Assembly (NCBI GenBank): GCA_046330395.1
Contig: JAXLSS010000011.1
Coordinates: 40,702 to 104,701 of the forward strand
Direction: 5' to 3'
Length of the DNA: 64,000 nucleotides
Origin: Ga0077560 sp046330395
GTDB taxonomy: Bacteria; Actinomycetota; Thermoleophilia; Miltoncostaeales; Miltoncostaeaceae
The translations under genes were made by a program, and so were the position numbers. The notes under the pieces were generated by a model. That model saw only the letters and a program-made list of their open reading frames with translations, had not been told where the DNA came from and made no database searches. Below are positions 8,918 to 17,259 of the stretch, piece by piece. Position 1 is the stretch's first letter, and every line of letters begins with the position of its first letter.

Positions 8918-10435
8918 CTAATCGGTGACGGGCGCCCCGTCCCCGGCGACCGGCCGGTGGTCCACCTGGGGCGCATGGCGGCCCCGCATGGCCGAGACCG
9001 CCGCGCCCAGCACGGAGATGCCCGCCAGGATCCACAGCGCCAGGTGCATGCCGTTCATGAACGGCTGCAGCTGGTCGGCCGACAGGCCGCTGGTGAGCCC
9101 GCTGAAGATGCTGAACAGCAGCTGGGTGGGCACCACGGTGGTGATGATCATCAGCATCAGGGCGATGGAGATGACCGCGCCGGTGTTCTGGAGCATTGTG
9201 CGGGTGCCGGAGGCGATGCCGCGCCGGTGGGCGGGCACCGCCGACATCATGGCCGCGGTGTTCGGGGAGTTGAACATGCCCGAGCCCACGCCCACGATCC
9301 CCAGCCACACGGCCGACTCCCAGAACGGGCTGGTGACGCCCAGCGTGGTCATGCCCGCCAGCCCCACCGCGGTCACCAGCATCCCGGCCACGGCCATGCC
9401 GCGGGAGCCGTGCCGGTCGGCCCACATGCCGGCGGGCGGGGAGGCCACCACCATGCCCGCGGCGAGGGGGATCAGCTTGATGCCGGCGGTGATGGGGTCG
9501 TCGCCCTGCGGCCCCTGGAAGTAGAAGACGAACAGGAACATCAGGGCGAACCGGGCCAGGCCGTTCAGGAACGCCGCCGCCGCGGCCGCCGTGTACACGC
9601 GGATGCGGAACAGCGACAGGTCCAGCATGGGCTGCTGCACGCGGGTCTCCGCCACCACGAACAGGGGCAGCGCCACCACGGCGGCGGCCAGCCCGATGAT
9701 CACCATGGGCGCCGTCCAGCCGTCCAGCCCGGCGTCGGACAGGCCCAGCACCAGCCCGGTGAGCCCGATGAGGCACAGAGCGTTGCCCACCAAGTCGTGG
9801 CGCACCGCGCGTTCACGTCCGGTGGTCTCGCGCAGCACCAGCGCGGCCCAGGCCGTGCCGATGAGCCCGAACGGCAGGTTGAACCAGAACACCCACTGCC
9901 AGCCGAAGCTCACCAGCCAGCCGCCCAGCACGGGGCCCACGACCAGGCCCACGGCCGCGACCATGGTGTTGGTGCCCATGGCCAGTCCCAGCTTGTGACG
10001 GGGGAACACGTCGGTGACCAGGGCACCCGAGTTGGCGAACACGAACGCGCCGCCGATGCCCTGCACCACCCGCCAGATGATGAGTGATGTACCCGAGTCG
10101 GCGAACCCGGCGCCCAACGAGGCCAGCGTGAACAGGGCCATGCCGCCGACGAACAGGCGCCGCCTGCCGAACTGGTCGGCCAGGCGCCCGGCGGTGAGCA
10201 GCAGCACCGTGCTGGACACCATGTACGCCAGGATCACCCACACCAGGGTCAACAGCGAAACCCCGATGGCCCGTTCCAGGTCGGGCAGGGCGATCAGCAG
10301 CGTGCCGCTGTTCACGGTGGACAGGAACATCCCGAGGCTGGTGACCGACAGCACCCACCACGGATACGACGCCCGCTCGGCGAGGTTGCCCATGCGTGGA
10401 AAGCTGCGCAGTCGGAGTGGGGCCCGAATGCTCAT
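8918..10435 (-). CDS. MFS drug/solute exporter, DHA2 (14-TM) type
   Basis: A 505-residue major facilitator with about 14 predicted membrane helices. The motif A loop GRLADQFGRRRLFVGG follows TM2, and LGGWLVSFGWQWVFWFNLPFG is the motif C/antiporter region typical of the EmrB/QacA family. ATG at 10435 was chosen; it lies just left of a divergent start at 10494, so both genes share a 58-bp promoter region. Located 71 bp upstream of the acyl-CoA synthetase on the same strand, possibly co-transcribed. Likely proton-coupled efflux in the cytoplasmic membrane; the substrate is unknown. Confidence 0.92.
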   Translation of the reverse strand: MSIRAPLRLRSFPRMGNLAERASYPWWVLSVTSLGMFLSTVNSGTLLIALPDLERAIGVSLLTLVWVILAYMVSSTVLLLTAGRLADQFGRRRLFVGGMALFTLASLGAGFADSGTSLIIWRVVQGIGGAFVFANSGALVTDVFPRHKLGLAMGTNTMVAAVGLVVGPVLGGWLVSFGWQWVFWFNLPFGLIGTAWAALVLRETTGRERAVRHDLVGNALCLIGLTGLVLGLSDAGLDGWTAPMVIIGLAAAVVALPLFVVAETRVQQPMLDLSLFRIRVYTAAAAAAFLNGLARFALMFLFVFYFQGPQGDDPITAGIKLIPLAAGMVVASPPAGMWADRHGSRGMAVAGMLVTAVGLAGMTTLGVTSPFWESAVWLGIVGVGSGMFNSPNTAAMMSAVPAHRRGIASGTRTMLQNTGAVISIALMLMIITTVVPTQLLFSIFSGLTSGLSADQLQPFMNGMHLALWILAGISVLGAAVSAMRGRHAPQVDHRPVAGDGAPVTD

Positions 10436-10493
10436 TGAGTGCACCGTACAACTATTTACCGGACGCGGTCCACTTCTGCGGTACGGTCGCGAC

Positions 10494-11186
10494 ATGGGTA
10501 TCGATTTGCAGACGCACGCCGACTGGCTTCATGCCGCGCTCCCGCCGTGGCCGCGCGACGTGATCCCGGTTCGCTGCCTCGTTCCCGCTCAGTACGGGGC
10601 ATACGCGCGCATTCTCCACCCCGTCGACCGCATGGGCGACGACGGAGAATGGTCACCCATGCGCTGGGCGGAACACATCGAGGCATTCGGTCCGGTCATC
10701 GTCGATGGACATCCGGTTGATCACCTTGGAAACGGCGGCACCCTCTCGGCGCCGAGCACGGGCTGGATCGACCGGCGCCTGCTGCCGCACCTGCTGCCGC
10801 TGCTGTCGCGCGACCGTGAGGAATCAATCGCTGTGGGCGTTTGGCTGGGGTTCGGTGGTTTCCGCACCCCTCCCGGTACGCCGACCGTGGCGGTGCCGGG
10901 CAGGCGGTACGCCCTGGCGACCTGCCCGTTGCGGGCCGTCGGCGATTTGGGGGCCCACCTGGGATGGCCGGGGATGAGTGACCTCGTGCCGCAGGTGTGG
11001 TGGCCGGCCGATCGTTCCTGGTACGTCGCCAGCGACATCGACCTGGAGTGGACGTACGTGGGAGGGTCGGAGGAACTGGTGGCGGCCATCCTCGCGGAGC
11101 CGGCACTGGAAGCGGCCCGGGTTCAGCCCGACGACTCCGTCGTCGACGTCCCGGGGGTCGTGTCGTTGACGCGGGAGACACCGTGA
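10494..11186 (+). CDS. Conserved-looking protein of unknown function
   Basis: A 230-residue soluble protein with no signal peptide or membrane segment that I do not recognise. It is rich in Trp, Pro and Gly (GVWLGFGGFRTPPG, DRSWYVASDIDLEWTYVG), with several acidic/aromatic patches suggesting a compact enzyme or immunity-like fold. A central GRRYALA segment and C-terminal Val/Asp-rich tail are unremarkable. The ATG at 10494 lies 58 bp from the divergent MFS start. Its TGA overlaps the GTG of the GST-like gene (GTGA), so the two are translationally coupled and may act together. Confidence 0.75.
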   Translation: MGIDLQTHADWLHAALPPWPRDVIPVRCLVPAQYGAYARILHPVDRMGDDGEWSPMRWAEHIEAFGPVIVDGHPVDHLGNGGTLSAPSTGWIDRRLLPHLLPLLSRDREESIAVGVWLGFGGFRTPPGTPTVAVPGRRYALATCPLRAVGDLGAHLGWPGMSDLVPQVWWPADRSWYVASDIDLEWTYVGGSEELVAAILAEPALEAARVQPDDSVVDVPGVVSLTRETP

Positions 11187-11842
11187 ACGAGCCCATTCAG
11201 CTGCACTACCTACCCGGCGCGGCCTCGATGGCGCCGCACGCGGTGCTGGTGGAGCTGGGTCTGCCCCACCGGCTGGTGATGGTGGACCGCAGCGCCCAGG
11301 GCGCGGCGACGCCCGAGTATCTGCGCCTCAACCCGCTGGGCCGCGTGCCCACCGTGGTGGACGGCCACATGGTGCTCACCGAGAGCGCCGCCATCTGCAT
11401 GCACTACGCCGACGCGCACCCCGGAGCCGGCCTGGCGCCCCCGCCTGCCACGCGCGACCGGGCGGAGTGGTTCCGCTGGCACTGCCACCTCACCAACACG
11501 GTGCAGCCCACGTTCATGCGCTTCAGGTATCCGCACCGCGTGTTGCCCGCGGGCGCCGGCCCCGAGATGGAGGCTGCCGTGGCCACTCGCGCCGAGGAGG
11601 AGCTGGGGACCCTGGGGGACCTGGTGGCGGCACACCTGGCCGACCGCACCTGGATGGTGGGGGACGCCTTCGGCACCGTCGACATCTGGCTGTGCATGGT
11701 CACCCGCTGGACGCGCTGGCTGGGGCACCCGTGGTGGGCGCGACCGGCCATCGCGGCGCACTTCCGGCGCGTTGCCGATCGGCCCGCCCTGCGCCTGGTG
11801 TGGGAGCGGGAGGGCCTCGACCGGGACGGCGAACCCGCCTGA
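11183..11842 (+). CDS. Glutathione S-transferase-like protein
   Basis: A 219-residue GST fold. The N-terminal thioredoxin-like domain has the family pattern NPLGRVPTVVDG followed by LTESAAICMHYAD (the glutathione gamma-Glu-binding ES pair); a helical C-terminal domain follows (GDAFGTVDIWLCMVTRW). The N-terminal catalytic position is AASMAPHAV with Ser, as in beta/theta-type enzymes. Actinobacteria usually lack glutathione, so the thiol partner or function may differ (for example mycothiol or a regulatory role). GTG start at 11183 overlaps the preceding stop by four bases. Confidence 0.85.
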   Translation: MNEPIQLHYLPGAASMAPHAVLVELGLPHRLVMVDRSAQGAATPEYLRLNPLGRVPTVVDGHMVLTESAAICMHYADAHPGAGLAPPPATRDRAEWFRWHCHLTNTVQPTFMRFRYPHRVLPAGAGPEMEAAVATRAEEELGTLGDLVAAHLADRTWMVGDAFGTVDIWLCMVTRWTRWLGHPWWARPAIAAHFRRVADRPALRLVWEREGLDRDGEPA

Positions 11843-11890
11843 TCCACGGGGGGTGCGGGTGACGTGCACCCCCGATCAGCGTGCTCCCTC

Positions 11891-11907
11891 ATGCCCCGGG
11901 GGGGTAT
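11891..11907. promoter_or_regulatory. CsoR/CstR-like operator dyad upstream of sulfur operon
   Basis: ATGCCCCGGGGGGGTAT is a near-palindrome (6 of 8 arm positions pair about the central G) 42 bp before the sqr ATG. It closely resembles CsoR-family operators of the ATACCC...GGGTAT type. In Staphylococcus the persulfide sensor CstR binds such sites to control sulfide-oxidation genes including sqr. No csoR/cstR gene is in the window, so the partner regulator must be encoded elsewhere. The assignment is inference from the motif plus the downstream gene content. Confidence 0.55.
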
Positions 11908-11948
11908 GTGAGGTTCCATCCGGGAGGACGACAACGAAAGGACGCCCC

Positions 11949-13214
11949 ATGGTCCGCAAGATCGTCATCCTGGGTGGTGGAACCGGTGGCACCCTCACCG
12001 CCAACCGCCTGCGTCGGGAGCTCGCCGACCGCGGCGGCGCCGACATCACCGTGGTGGACCGCGACGACGAGCACTGCTACCAGCCGGGCCTGCTGTTCGT
12101 GCCCTTCGGGCTGGCGCACGAGCCCGACATCGTCAAGCCACGGCGCGTGCAGCTGCACAGCGACGTCCACTTCATCCAGCAGGACATCGACCACGTGGAC
12201 ATCACGGCCGATACGGTGACCCTGGCCGACGGGCAGGTGCTGCCCTACGACGTGCTGGTGGTGGCCACGGGCGCCCGCCTGGTGCCCGAGGAGACCGAGG
12301 GCCTCACCGGTGCGGGCTGGGAACGCAACATGTTCACCTTCTACACGCGCCCCGGCGCGGTGGGCCTGCACCAGGCCCTGGAGGGGTTCCAGGGCGGCCG
12401 GCTCGTGGTGAACGTGGTGGACATGCCCATCAAATGCCCCGTGGCGCCGCTGGAGTTCTGCTTCCTGGCCGACTGGTACTTCACCGACCGCGGAATCCGC
12501 GACAGGGTGGAGATCACCTACGCCACCCCGCTTGACGGCGCGTTCACCAAGCCCATTTCCTCGGCGCGTCTGGGCGACCTCCTGGCGGAGAAGGGCGTGC
12601 ACCTGGTCACCGAGTTCAACGCCGGCGAGGCCGACGGCGAGGCCGGCAAGCTGGTGGGCTACGACGGCCGCGAGGTGCCGTTCGACCTGCTGGCCGTGAT
12701 CCCGCTGCACAGTGGCCAGGAGTACGTGGGCCGCAGCCCCGGCCTGGGTGACGACCTGGACTTCGTACCGACCAACCCGGCCACGCTGCAGTCCACGACC
12801 AGGGAGAACGTGTTCGCCATCGGCGACGCCACCAACCTGCCGGTCTCCAAGGCCGGTTCGGTCACGCACTTCGAGGGTGAGGTGCTGGTGGACAACATCG
12901 TGCGGTTCCTGGACGGCCGCGAGCTGGACGCCGGCTACGACGGCCACGCCAACTGCTTCATCGAGACCGGGTTCAGCAAGGCCCTGTTGATCGACTTCAA
13001 CTACGAGACGGAACCCCTGCCCGGTCACTTCCCCGCGCAGGTGGGCCTGCCGCTGCTGAAGGAGAGCCGGCTCAACCACATGGGCAAGCTGATGTTCCAG
13101 TGGCTCTACTGGCACGTGTTGCTGCCGGGCCGCGACATCCCCGGCATCGGCGCCACCATGCCCCAGCGGGGCAAGACGCACCCCACCGCGACGCCTCAGG
13201 AGGCACCCAAATGA
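11949..13214 (+). CDS. sqr: Sulfide:quinone oxidoreductase-like flavoprotein
   Basis: A 421-residue FAD-dependent disulfide oxidoreductase of the SQR/NDH-2 superfamily. N-terminal dinucleotide loop KIVILGGGTGGTLTANRL, second motif LVVATGARLVPEE, and the FAD-binding FAIGDATNLPVSKAGS near residue 295. Cys163 (MPIKCPVAP) and Cys336 (HANCFIETGF) fall where SQR carries the sulfide-oxidising Cys pair; Cys43 and Cys171 are extra. The C-terminal amphipathic stretch (LMFQWLYWHVLLPG) suits membrane docking. It would oxidise sulfide, passing electrons to quinone and making bound persulfide. ATG at 11949 follows GAAAGGA. Its stop overlaps the DsrC/TusE start (ATGA). Confidence 0.85.
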   Translation: MVRKIVILGGGTGGTLTANRLRRELADRGGADITVVDRDDEHCYQPGLLFVPFGLAHEPDIVKPRRVQLHSDVHFIQQDIDHVDITADTVTLADGQVLPYDVLVVATGARLVPEETEGLTGAGWERNMFTFYTRPGAVGLHQALEGFQGGRLVVNVVDMPIKCPVAPLEFCFLADWYFTDRGIRDRVEITYATPLDGAFTKPISSARLGDLLAEKGVHLVTEFNAGEADGEAGKLVGYDGREVPFDLLAVIPLHSGQEYVGRSPGLGDDLDFVPTNPATLQSTTRENVFAIGDATNLPVSKAGSVTHFEGEVLVDNIVRFLDGRELDAGYDGHANCFIETGFSKALLIDFNYETEPLPGHFPAQVGLPLLKESRLNHMGKLMFQWLYWHVLLPGRDIPGIGATMPQRGKTHPTATPQEAPK

Positions 13215-13528
13215 GCACCGCCACCTACGCGGGCGTGCCCGTCGACGTCACCGATGAGGGGTTCTTCACGCACCCCGACCAGTGGACGCGCGAGATGGCC
13301 ACCGAGATGGCCGCCGCGGACGGCATCGCCACCCTCACCGACCGCCACTGGACGGTGATCGACTTCATGCGCAAGGAGTTCTTCGAGAAGGGCACCGGAC
13401 CCACGGTGCGCGTGCTCGGCAAGAACTCGGGCGTGCCGGTGAAGGAGCTGTACGAGCTGTTCCCCAAGGGGCCGGCCAAGATGGCCGCGCGCATCGCGGG
13501 GATCCCCAAACCGAAGGGCTGCATCTGA
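13211..13528 (+). CDS. DsrC/TusE-family sulfur carrier, single-cysteine form
   Basis: A 105-residue protein with the full DsrC/TusE fold: DEGFF, TDRHWTVIDFMRKEF, then the conserved GTGPTVRVLGKNSG and ELFPKGPAKMAARIAGIPKP, ending in GCI. The penultimate Cys104 (CysA) that carries sulfur is present. The second Cys of true DsrC (11 residues earlier) is Ala93, so it cannot form the DsrC trisulfide bridge and is more like TusE or other single-Cys carriers. No dsrAB or tus genes are in the window. Translationally coupled on both sides: ATGA overlap with sqr and TGATG with the DsrE gene. Likely accepts persulfide sulfur from the SQR or DsrE partner. Confidence 0.9.
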   Translation: MSTATYAGVPVDVTDEGFFTHPDQWTREMATEMAAADGIATLTDRHWTVIDFMRKEFFEKGTGPTVRVLGKNSGVPVKELYELFPKGPAKMAARIAGIPKPKGCI

Positions 13529-14004
13529 TGAGCGACGCACCGGAACCCATCACGAAGGTCTCCATCATCATCTCCAAGGGGTCCCTGGAGGGGGTCTACC
13601 CGGGGCTGATCATGGCCAACGGCGCCCGCGCGGAGGGCATGGAGGCGAACCTGTTCTTCACGTTCTTCGGGCTGGACGCGGTGCACGTGAAGCGCATCAA
13701 CCACATCAAGGTGGCCACGGTGGGCAACCCGGCCATGCACATCCCCACCCTCATCGGTGGCCTCCCCGGCATGAGCGCGCTGGCCACGCACATGATGAGC
13801 AAGAAGATGGATGAGCTGGACATCCCGCCAATCCACGAGTTCATCGAGATGATCGGTGACACCGGGGCGGGCCTGTACGCCTGCAAGGCCAGCGTGGACA
13901 TGTTCGGCCTGGCCAAGGACGACTTCGTGGAGCAGGTGCAGGACATCATCACCGTGGGCGAGTTCTACGAGATGGCCGCCGGAGGGCAGATCATCTTCAC
14001 GTGA
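13528..14004 (+). CDS. DsrE/DsrF-like (DsrE2-type) sulfurtransferase
   Basis: A 158-residue DsrE-superfamily protein. It begins KVSIIISKGSLEGVYPGLI and reads ANGARAEGMEANLFFTFFGLDAV, the DsrE2/peroxiredoxin-like pattern, with the conserved Cys in LYACKASVDMFGL. That Cys carries persulfide sulfur in relatives, which pass it to TusA, DsrC or TusE proteins. It starts inside the stop codon of the DsrC/TusE gene (TGATG), so the two are made together. Hydrophobic stretches suggest oligomer or membrane association as reported for DsrE2. Together with SQR this gives a plausible relay sulfide, SQR persulfide, DsrE, DsrC/TusE; the final acceptor is unknown. Confidence 0.88.
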   Translation: MSDAPEPITKVSIIISKGSLEGVYPGLIMANGARAEGMEANLFFTFFGLDAVHVKRINHIKVATVGNPAMHIPTLIGGLPGMSALATHMMSKKMDELDIPPIHEFIEMIGDTGAGLYACKASVDMFGLAKDDFVEQVQDIITVGEFYEMAAGGQIIFT

Positions 14005-14147
14005 CGTCCGCCCGGGGCGCGGAATCCCCCTCCTTCGGTGAGTGTCCCGCCCTGGACCCGCGGCACTAGTGTCGGACCACGAACCGCCTCCGTCCCGCTC
14101 GTGCCCGGGCGGGATGGGGAGTGGTCCTTCCCTACCCGGAGGTTTCC

Positions 14148-15851
14148 GTGCCCACGTCCCGGAAGCCGGCGTTCCGCGCCGGTGCACTCGCGGCGATGAT
14201 GGTGGCGGGCGGTCTTGCGGTGTACGCCGCCGCCGCCGGCCCGTTCGACGTGCAGGCCAACAGCCCGCAGGTTGCGGGGCAGCCCGCGTCCGACACCACC
14301 GCCGTGTTCCCCACCAACAAGCAGAACGAGCCCAGCATCGCGGTGAACCCCGCGGATCACAGCCGGCTCATCGCCGGCTCCAACGACGAGCAGCTGCAGC
14401 CGCCCTGCGGCCCCGGCCCGGTGCGCGGCGCCGTGCCCGCCTCCGACTGCTCGTTCTTCCCCCTGGTGGGCACCGACGGCGTGTACACGTCCTCCGACGG
14501 CGGCACCACCTGGACCAACCGTGGCCTGCTGGACACCCAGCCGGGCTGGGTGAGCTCCAACTTCGTCAGCGACGGTGACCCGGTGATCGTGTACGGGCCG
14601 CGGCCGCTGGCCGGCGGGGGTTTCTCGCCCACGCTCAAGCGGGCCTACTACGTAGGGCTGGCGAGCCAGAAGGTGAGTTCCTATCCGCCCCAGAAGGCGC
14701 CCGAGTGGGTGGTGGTGTCGTACTCCGACGACGACGGCCTCACCTGGAGCGCTCCCGTGGCCGCCACCACCAAGGCCAACCCGAACACCTTCAACGACAA
14801 GAACTCGGCCTGGGTGGACAACAGCCCGGGCTCGCCGTACTACGGCAACCTGTACGTGGGCTTTACGGCGTTCCGCTCGGTGGCCGGCGGCAACGGCAAC
14901 GGCAACGGCAACGCCAGCGGCAACGCGCCGGCGATGGTGGCCCGGTCCACCGACGGCGGCAACTCGTTCGGGGCGCCCAACCAGCTGTCCCCCGCGGCCA
15001 ACAACGCCACGGGCAACGGACGGCAGGGCACCGACATCGCCACCGGGCCGGACGGCACGGTGTACGTGGCCTTCGAGCAGGCTCAGTCGCAGGTGGTGGC
15101 CATCTCGCGTGACGGCGGCACCAGCTACGGGCGGCCCGTCACGATGGGCGCCGTGGCCGACATCCAGGACCCCATCCCGGGCAGCAACTTCCGCACCGAC
15201 TCGTTCCCCAGCATCACGGCCGACCCGCGCACCGGGTCCACCACGGTGTACGCCTCGTGGGTCACCCTCAGCGGCGGCCTGGGACGGGTGGTGGTCTACA
15301 GGTCCGCCAATCGCGGAGCCACCTGGAGCCTGGATGGCACGCTCAGCGGCCCGGCCCAGGGCTACGCGTTCTTCAACGGCATGGACATCGCCCCCAACGG
15401 GCGCGTGGACGTGGGCTGGCAGGGCCAGACCGCCGTCGACCCCAGCCGCTTCGGCACGGGGAACGCATCCATCAACGCGTACTTCGCCAGCAAGCCGGCG
15501 GGCGGCGCCTGGAGCGTCCCGGCCAAGGTCAGCTCGGCGTCCTCCGACCCGGCGGTGAGCGCCCAGAACAACCTGCAGCGCCAGTTCTGGGGCGACTACA
15601 ACACGGTGGTCTCGGTGAACGAGCGCTCGTGGTTCATCTACACCGACGGCCGCCGCGGCGCGGGATGCCCCGCCGTGGACGCCTACGAGACCGCGCTGGC
15701 GGCGGCGGGCCTGGCCACCGAGGACCCGGAGGCCGGGGCCGCGGAGAGCACCCCCACCGGGCCGGCCATCCCGGACAAGCCGGCGCCGCCGGTGGTGTGC
15801 CCGGGCCAGTTCGGCAACACCGACGCGTTCGTGAGCGTGGTCGCGCCGTAA
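14148..15851 (+). CDS. Secreted BNR/Asp-box repeat (sialidase-fold) protein
   Basis: A 567-residue exported protein. The GTG start at 14148 follows GGAGG; a signal-anchor stretch (GALAAMMVAGGLAVYAAAA) comes next. Five Asp-box motifs are visible: SSDGGTTWTN, SDDDGLTWS, STDGGNSFG, SRDGGTSYG and SANRGATWS, which mark a beta-propeller of the sialidase/BNR class. The catalytic Arg triad of true sialidases cannot be assigned, so it may be a non-enzymatic propeller. An Asn-Gly microrepeat (GNGNGNGNASGN) lies at about residue 245-257. Cys residues near the start and end suggest disulfides. Isolated gene, function at the cell surface or outside. Confidence 0.82.
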   Translation: MPTSRKPAFRAGALAAMMVAGGLAVYAAAAGPFDVQANSPQVAGQPASDTTAVFPTNKQNEPSIAVNPADHSRLIAGSNDEQLQPPCGPGPVRGAVPASDCSFFPLVGTDGVYTSSDGGTTWTNRGLLDTQPGWVSSNFVSDGDPVIVYGPRPLAGGGFSPTLKRAYYVGLASQKVSSYPPQKAPEWVVVSYSDDDGLTWSAPVAATTKANPNTFNDKNSAWVDNSPGSPYYGNLYVGFTAFRSVAGGNGNGNGNASGNAPAMVARSTDGGNSFGAPNQLSPAANNATGNGRQGTDIATGPDGTVYVAFEQAQSQVVAISRDGGTSYGRPVTMGAVADIQDPIPGSNFRTDSFPSITADPRTGSTTVYASWVTLSGGLGRVVVYRSANRGATWSLDGTLSGPAQGYAFFNGMDIAPNGRVDVGWQGQTAVDPSRFGTGNASINAYFASKPAGGAWSVPAKVSSASSDPAVSAQNNLQRQFWGDYNTVVSVNERSWFIYTDGRRGAGCPAVDAYETALAAAGLATEDPEAGAAESTPTGPAIPDKPAPPVVCPGQFGNTDAFVSVVAP

Positions 15852-15939
15852 CCCGTCCGGCAGTGTGCGGGGTGCCCCCTGGTGCCCCGCACACCCCCGC
15901 CGCGCGTGGGCGGGTGCGCACCCCTACCCTTCCGGGTGT

Positions 15940-17208
15940 ATGAGCACCGCCACCCCCGGCCCGCGCCTGCCCGAACCCGACGCCGACGAGGCCCGGCGGG
16001 CCAACCTGCGTCGCATGAAGGCGGTGGCCACCGGCCTGCTGGTGCTGGCGGCGGTGCTGTACCTGGTCACGGTGGGTCGCCACGGGTGGCTGGGTTTCGT
16101 CAACACCGCGGCCGAGGCGGCCATGGTGGGTGCCCTGGCCGACTGGTTCGCGGTGACCGCGCTGTTCCGGCACCCGCTGGGGATCCCCATCCCCCACACG
16201 GCCATCATCCCCACGCGCAAGGACGCGCTGGGCCTGAGCCTGCAGGAGTTCGTGGCCGACAACTTCCTGGCCGAGGACGTGGTGCGCGAGAAGGTGGCGC
16301 GCGCGGAGGTGGGCCGGCGGCTGGGGGAGTGGCTGTCGCAACGGCCCAACGCTGAGCGGGTGGGCGCCGAGCTGGCGCGCGCGGGGGCGGCGGGGTTGCG
16401 CGGCCTGCGCGACGAGGACGCCGCGCTGATCATGGAGCACGTGGTGCTGCGGCCGCTGGCGGCGCGGCCGTGGAGCCCGGCCGCCGGCCGCCTGCTGCAC
16501 CAGCTGGCAAGCGAGGGCGCCCACCACCGCCTGGTGGACCTGGGCGTGGAGCACCTGTACGCGTGGCTGCTTGCCAACACCGACCGCGTGATGGGCATGG
16601 TGGGCGAGCGCACGCCGGTGTGGATGCCCAAATGGGCCAATGACCGCATCGCCGAGCGCGTGTACGCCGAGATCGTGCGGTTCGTGGACGACGTGCGGCG
16701 CGACCCCGCGCACCAGCTGCGGCGCAGCCTGGACGACATGCTGCTGGGTCTGGCGCGCGACCTGCAGAACGACCCGCACACCATGCAGCGCGCCGAGCGC
16801 ATCGCCGCGCGGCTGGTGACGCACCCCGACCTCATCGAGGCGCTGCGCGACATCTGGGCGCACCTGCGGGGGGTGCTGCTCACCGCCGCCGCCGACCCGG
16901 CCAGCGAGCTGCGCGTGCGCGGCGCCGACGCCCTGGTGGACGTGGGGCAGCGGCTGCACGACGACGACGCGTTCCGGGCGCGCTTCGACGCCCGGGTGCA
17001 GGACATCACCGGTTTCGTGGTGCGCACCTACGGCCGCGAGGTGGCCAGCGTGATCTCCGACACGGTGCAGCGCTGGGACGCCCGCGACGCGTCGCGGCGC
17101 ATCGAGCTGCACGTGGGCCGCGACCTGCAGTTCATCCGCGTCAACGGCACGGTGGTGGGGGGCCTGGCGGGCCTGGCCATCCACACGGTGACGGTGCTGC
17201 TGACCTGA
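15940..17208 (+). CDS. DUF445 family membrane protein
   Basis: A 422-residue DUF445 protein. One N-terminal membrane helix (VATGLLVLAAVLYLVTVG) is followed by the signature AAEAAMVGALADWFAVTALFRHPLG and PIPHTAIIPTRKD, and a long, highly charged helical/coiled-coil body. A C-terminal hydrophobic segment (VVGGLAGLAIHTVTVLLT) gives the usual second membrane helix, so the middle would be a cytoplasmic or extracytoplasmic coiled-coil loop. The molecular function of DUF445 is not established. ATG at 15940. It stands 51 bp ahead of hom. Confidence 0.9.
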   Translation: MSTATPGPRLPEPDADEARRANLRRMKAVATGLLVLAAVLYLVTVGRHGWLGFVNTAAEAAMVGALADWFAVTALFRHPLGIPIPHTAIIPTRKDALGLSLQEFVADNFLAEDVVREKVARAEVGRRLGEWLSQRPNAERVGAELARAGAAGLRGLRDEDAALIMEHVVLRPLAARPWSPAAGRLLHQLASEGAHHRLVDLGVEHLYAWLLANTDRVMGMVGERTPVWMPKWANDRIAERVYAEIVRFVDDVRRDPAHQLRRSLDDMLLGLARDLQNDPHTMQRAERIAARLVTHPDLIEALRDIWAHLRGVLLTAAADPASELRVRGADALVDVGQRLHDDDAFRARFDARVQDITGFVVRTYGREVASVISDTVQRWDARDASRRIELHVGRDLQFIRVNGTVVGGLAGLAIHTVTVLLT

Positions 17209-17259
17209 TCGGCCCTGTTAGCGTTCCGGCGCATCTGACGAGCGACCGACGGGACGCGC

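Noticed and set aside
13211..13528. True dissimilatory DsrC
   Set aside because: The second conserved Cys is replaced by Ala93 and no dsrAB is nearby.
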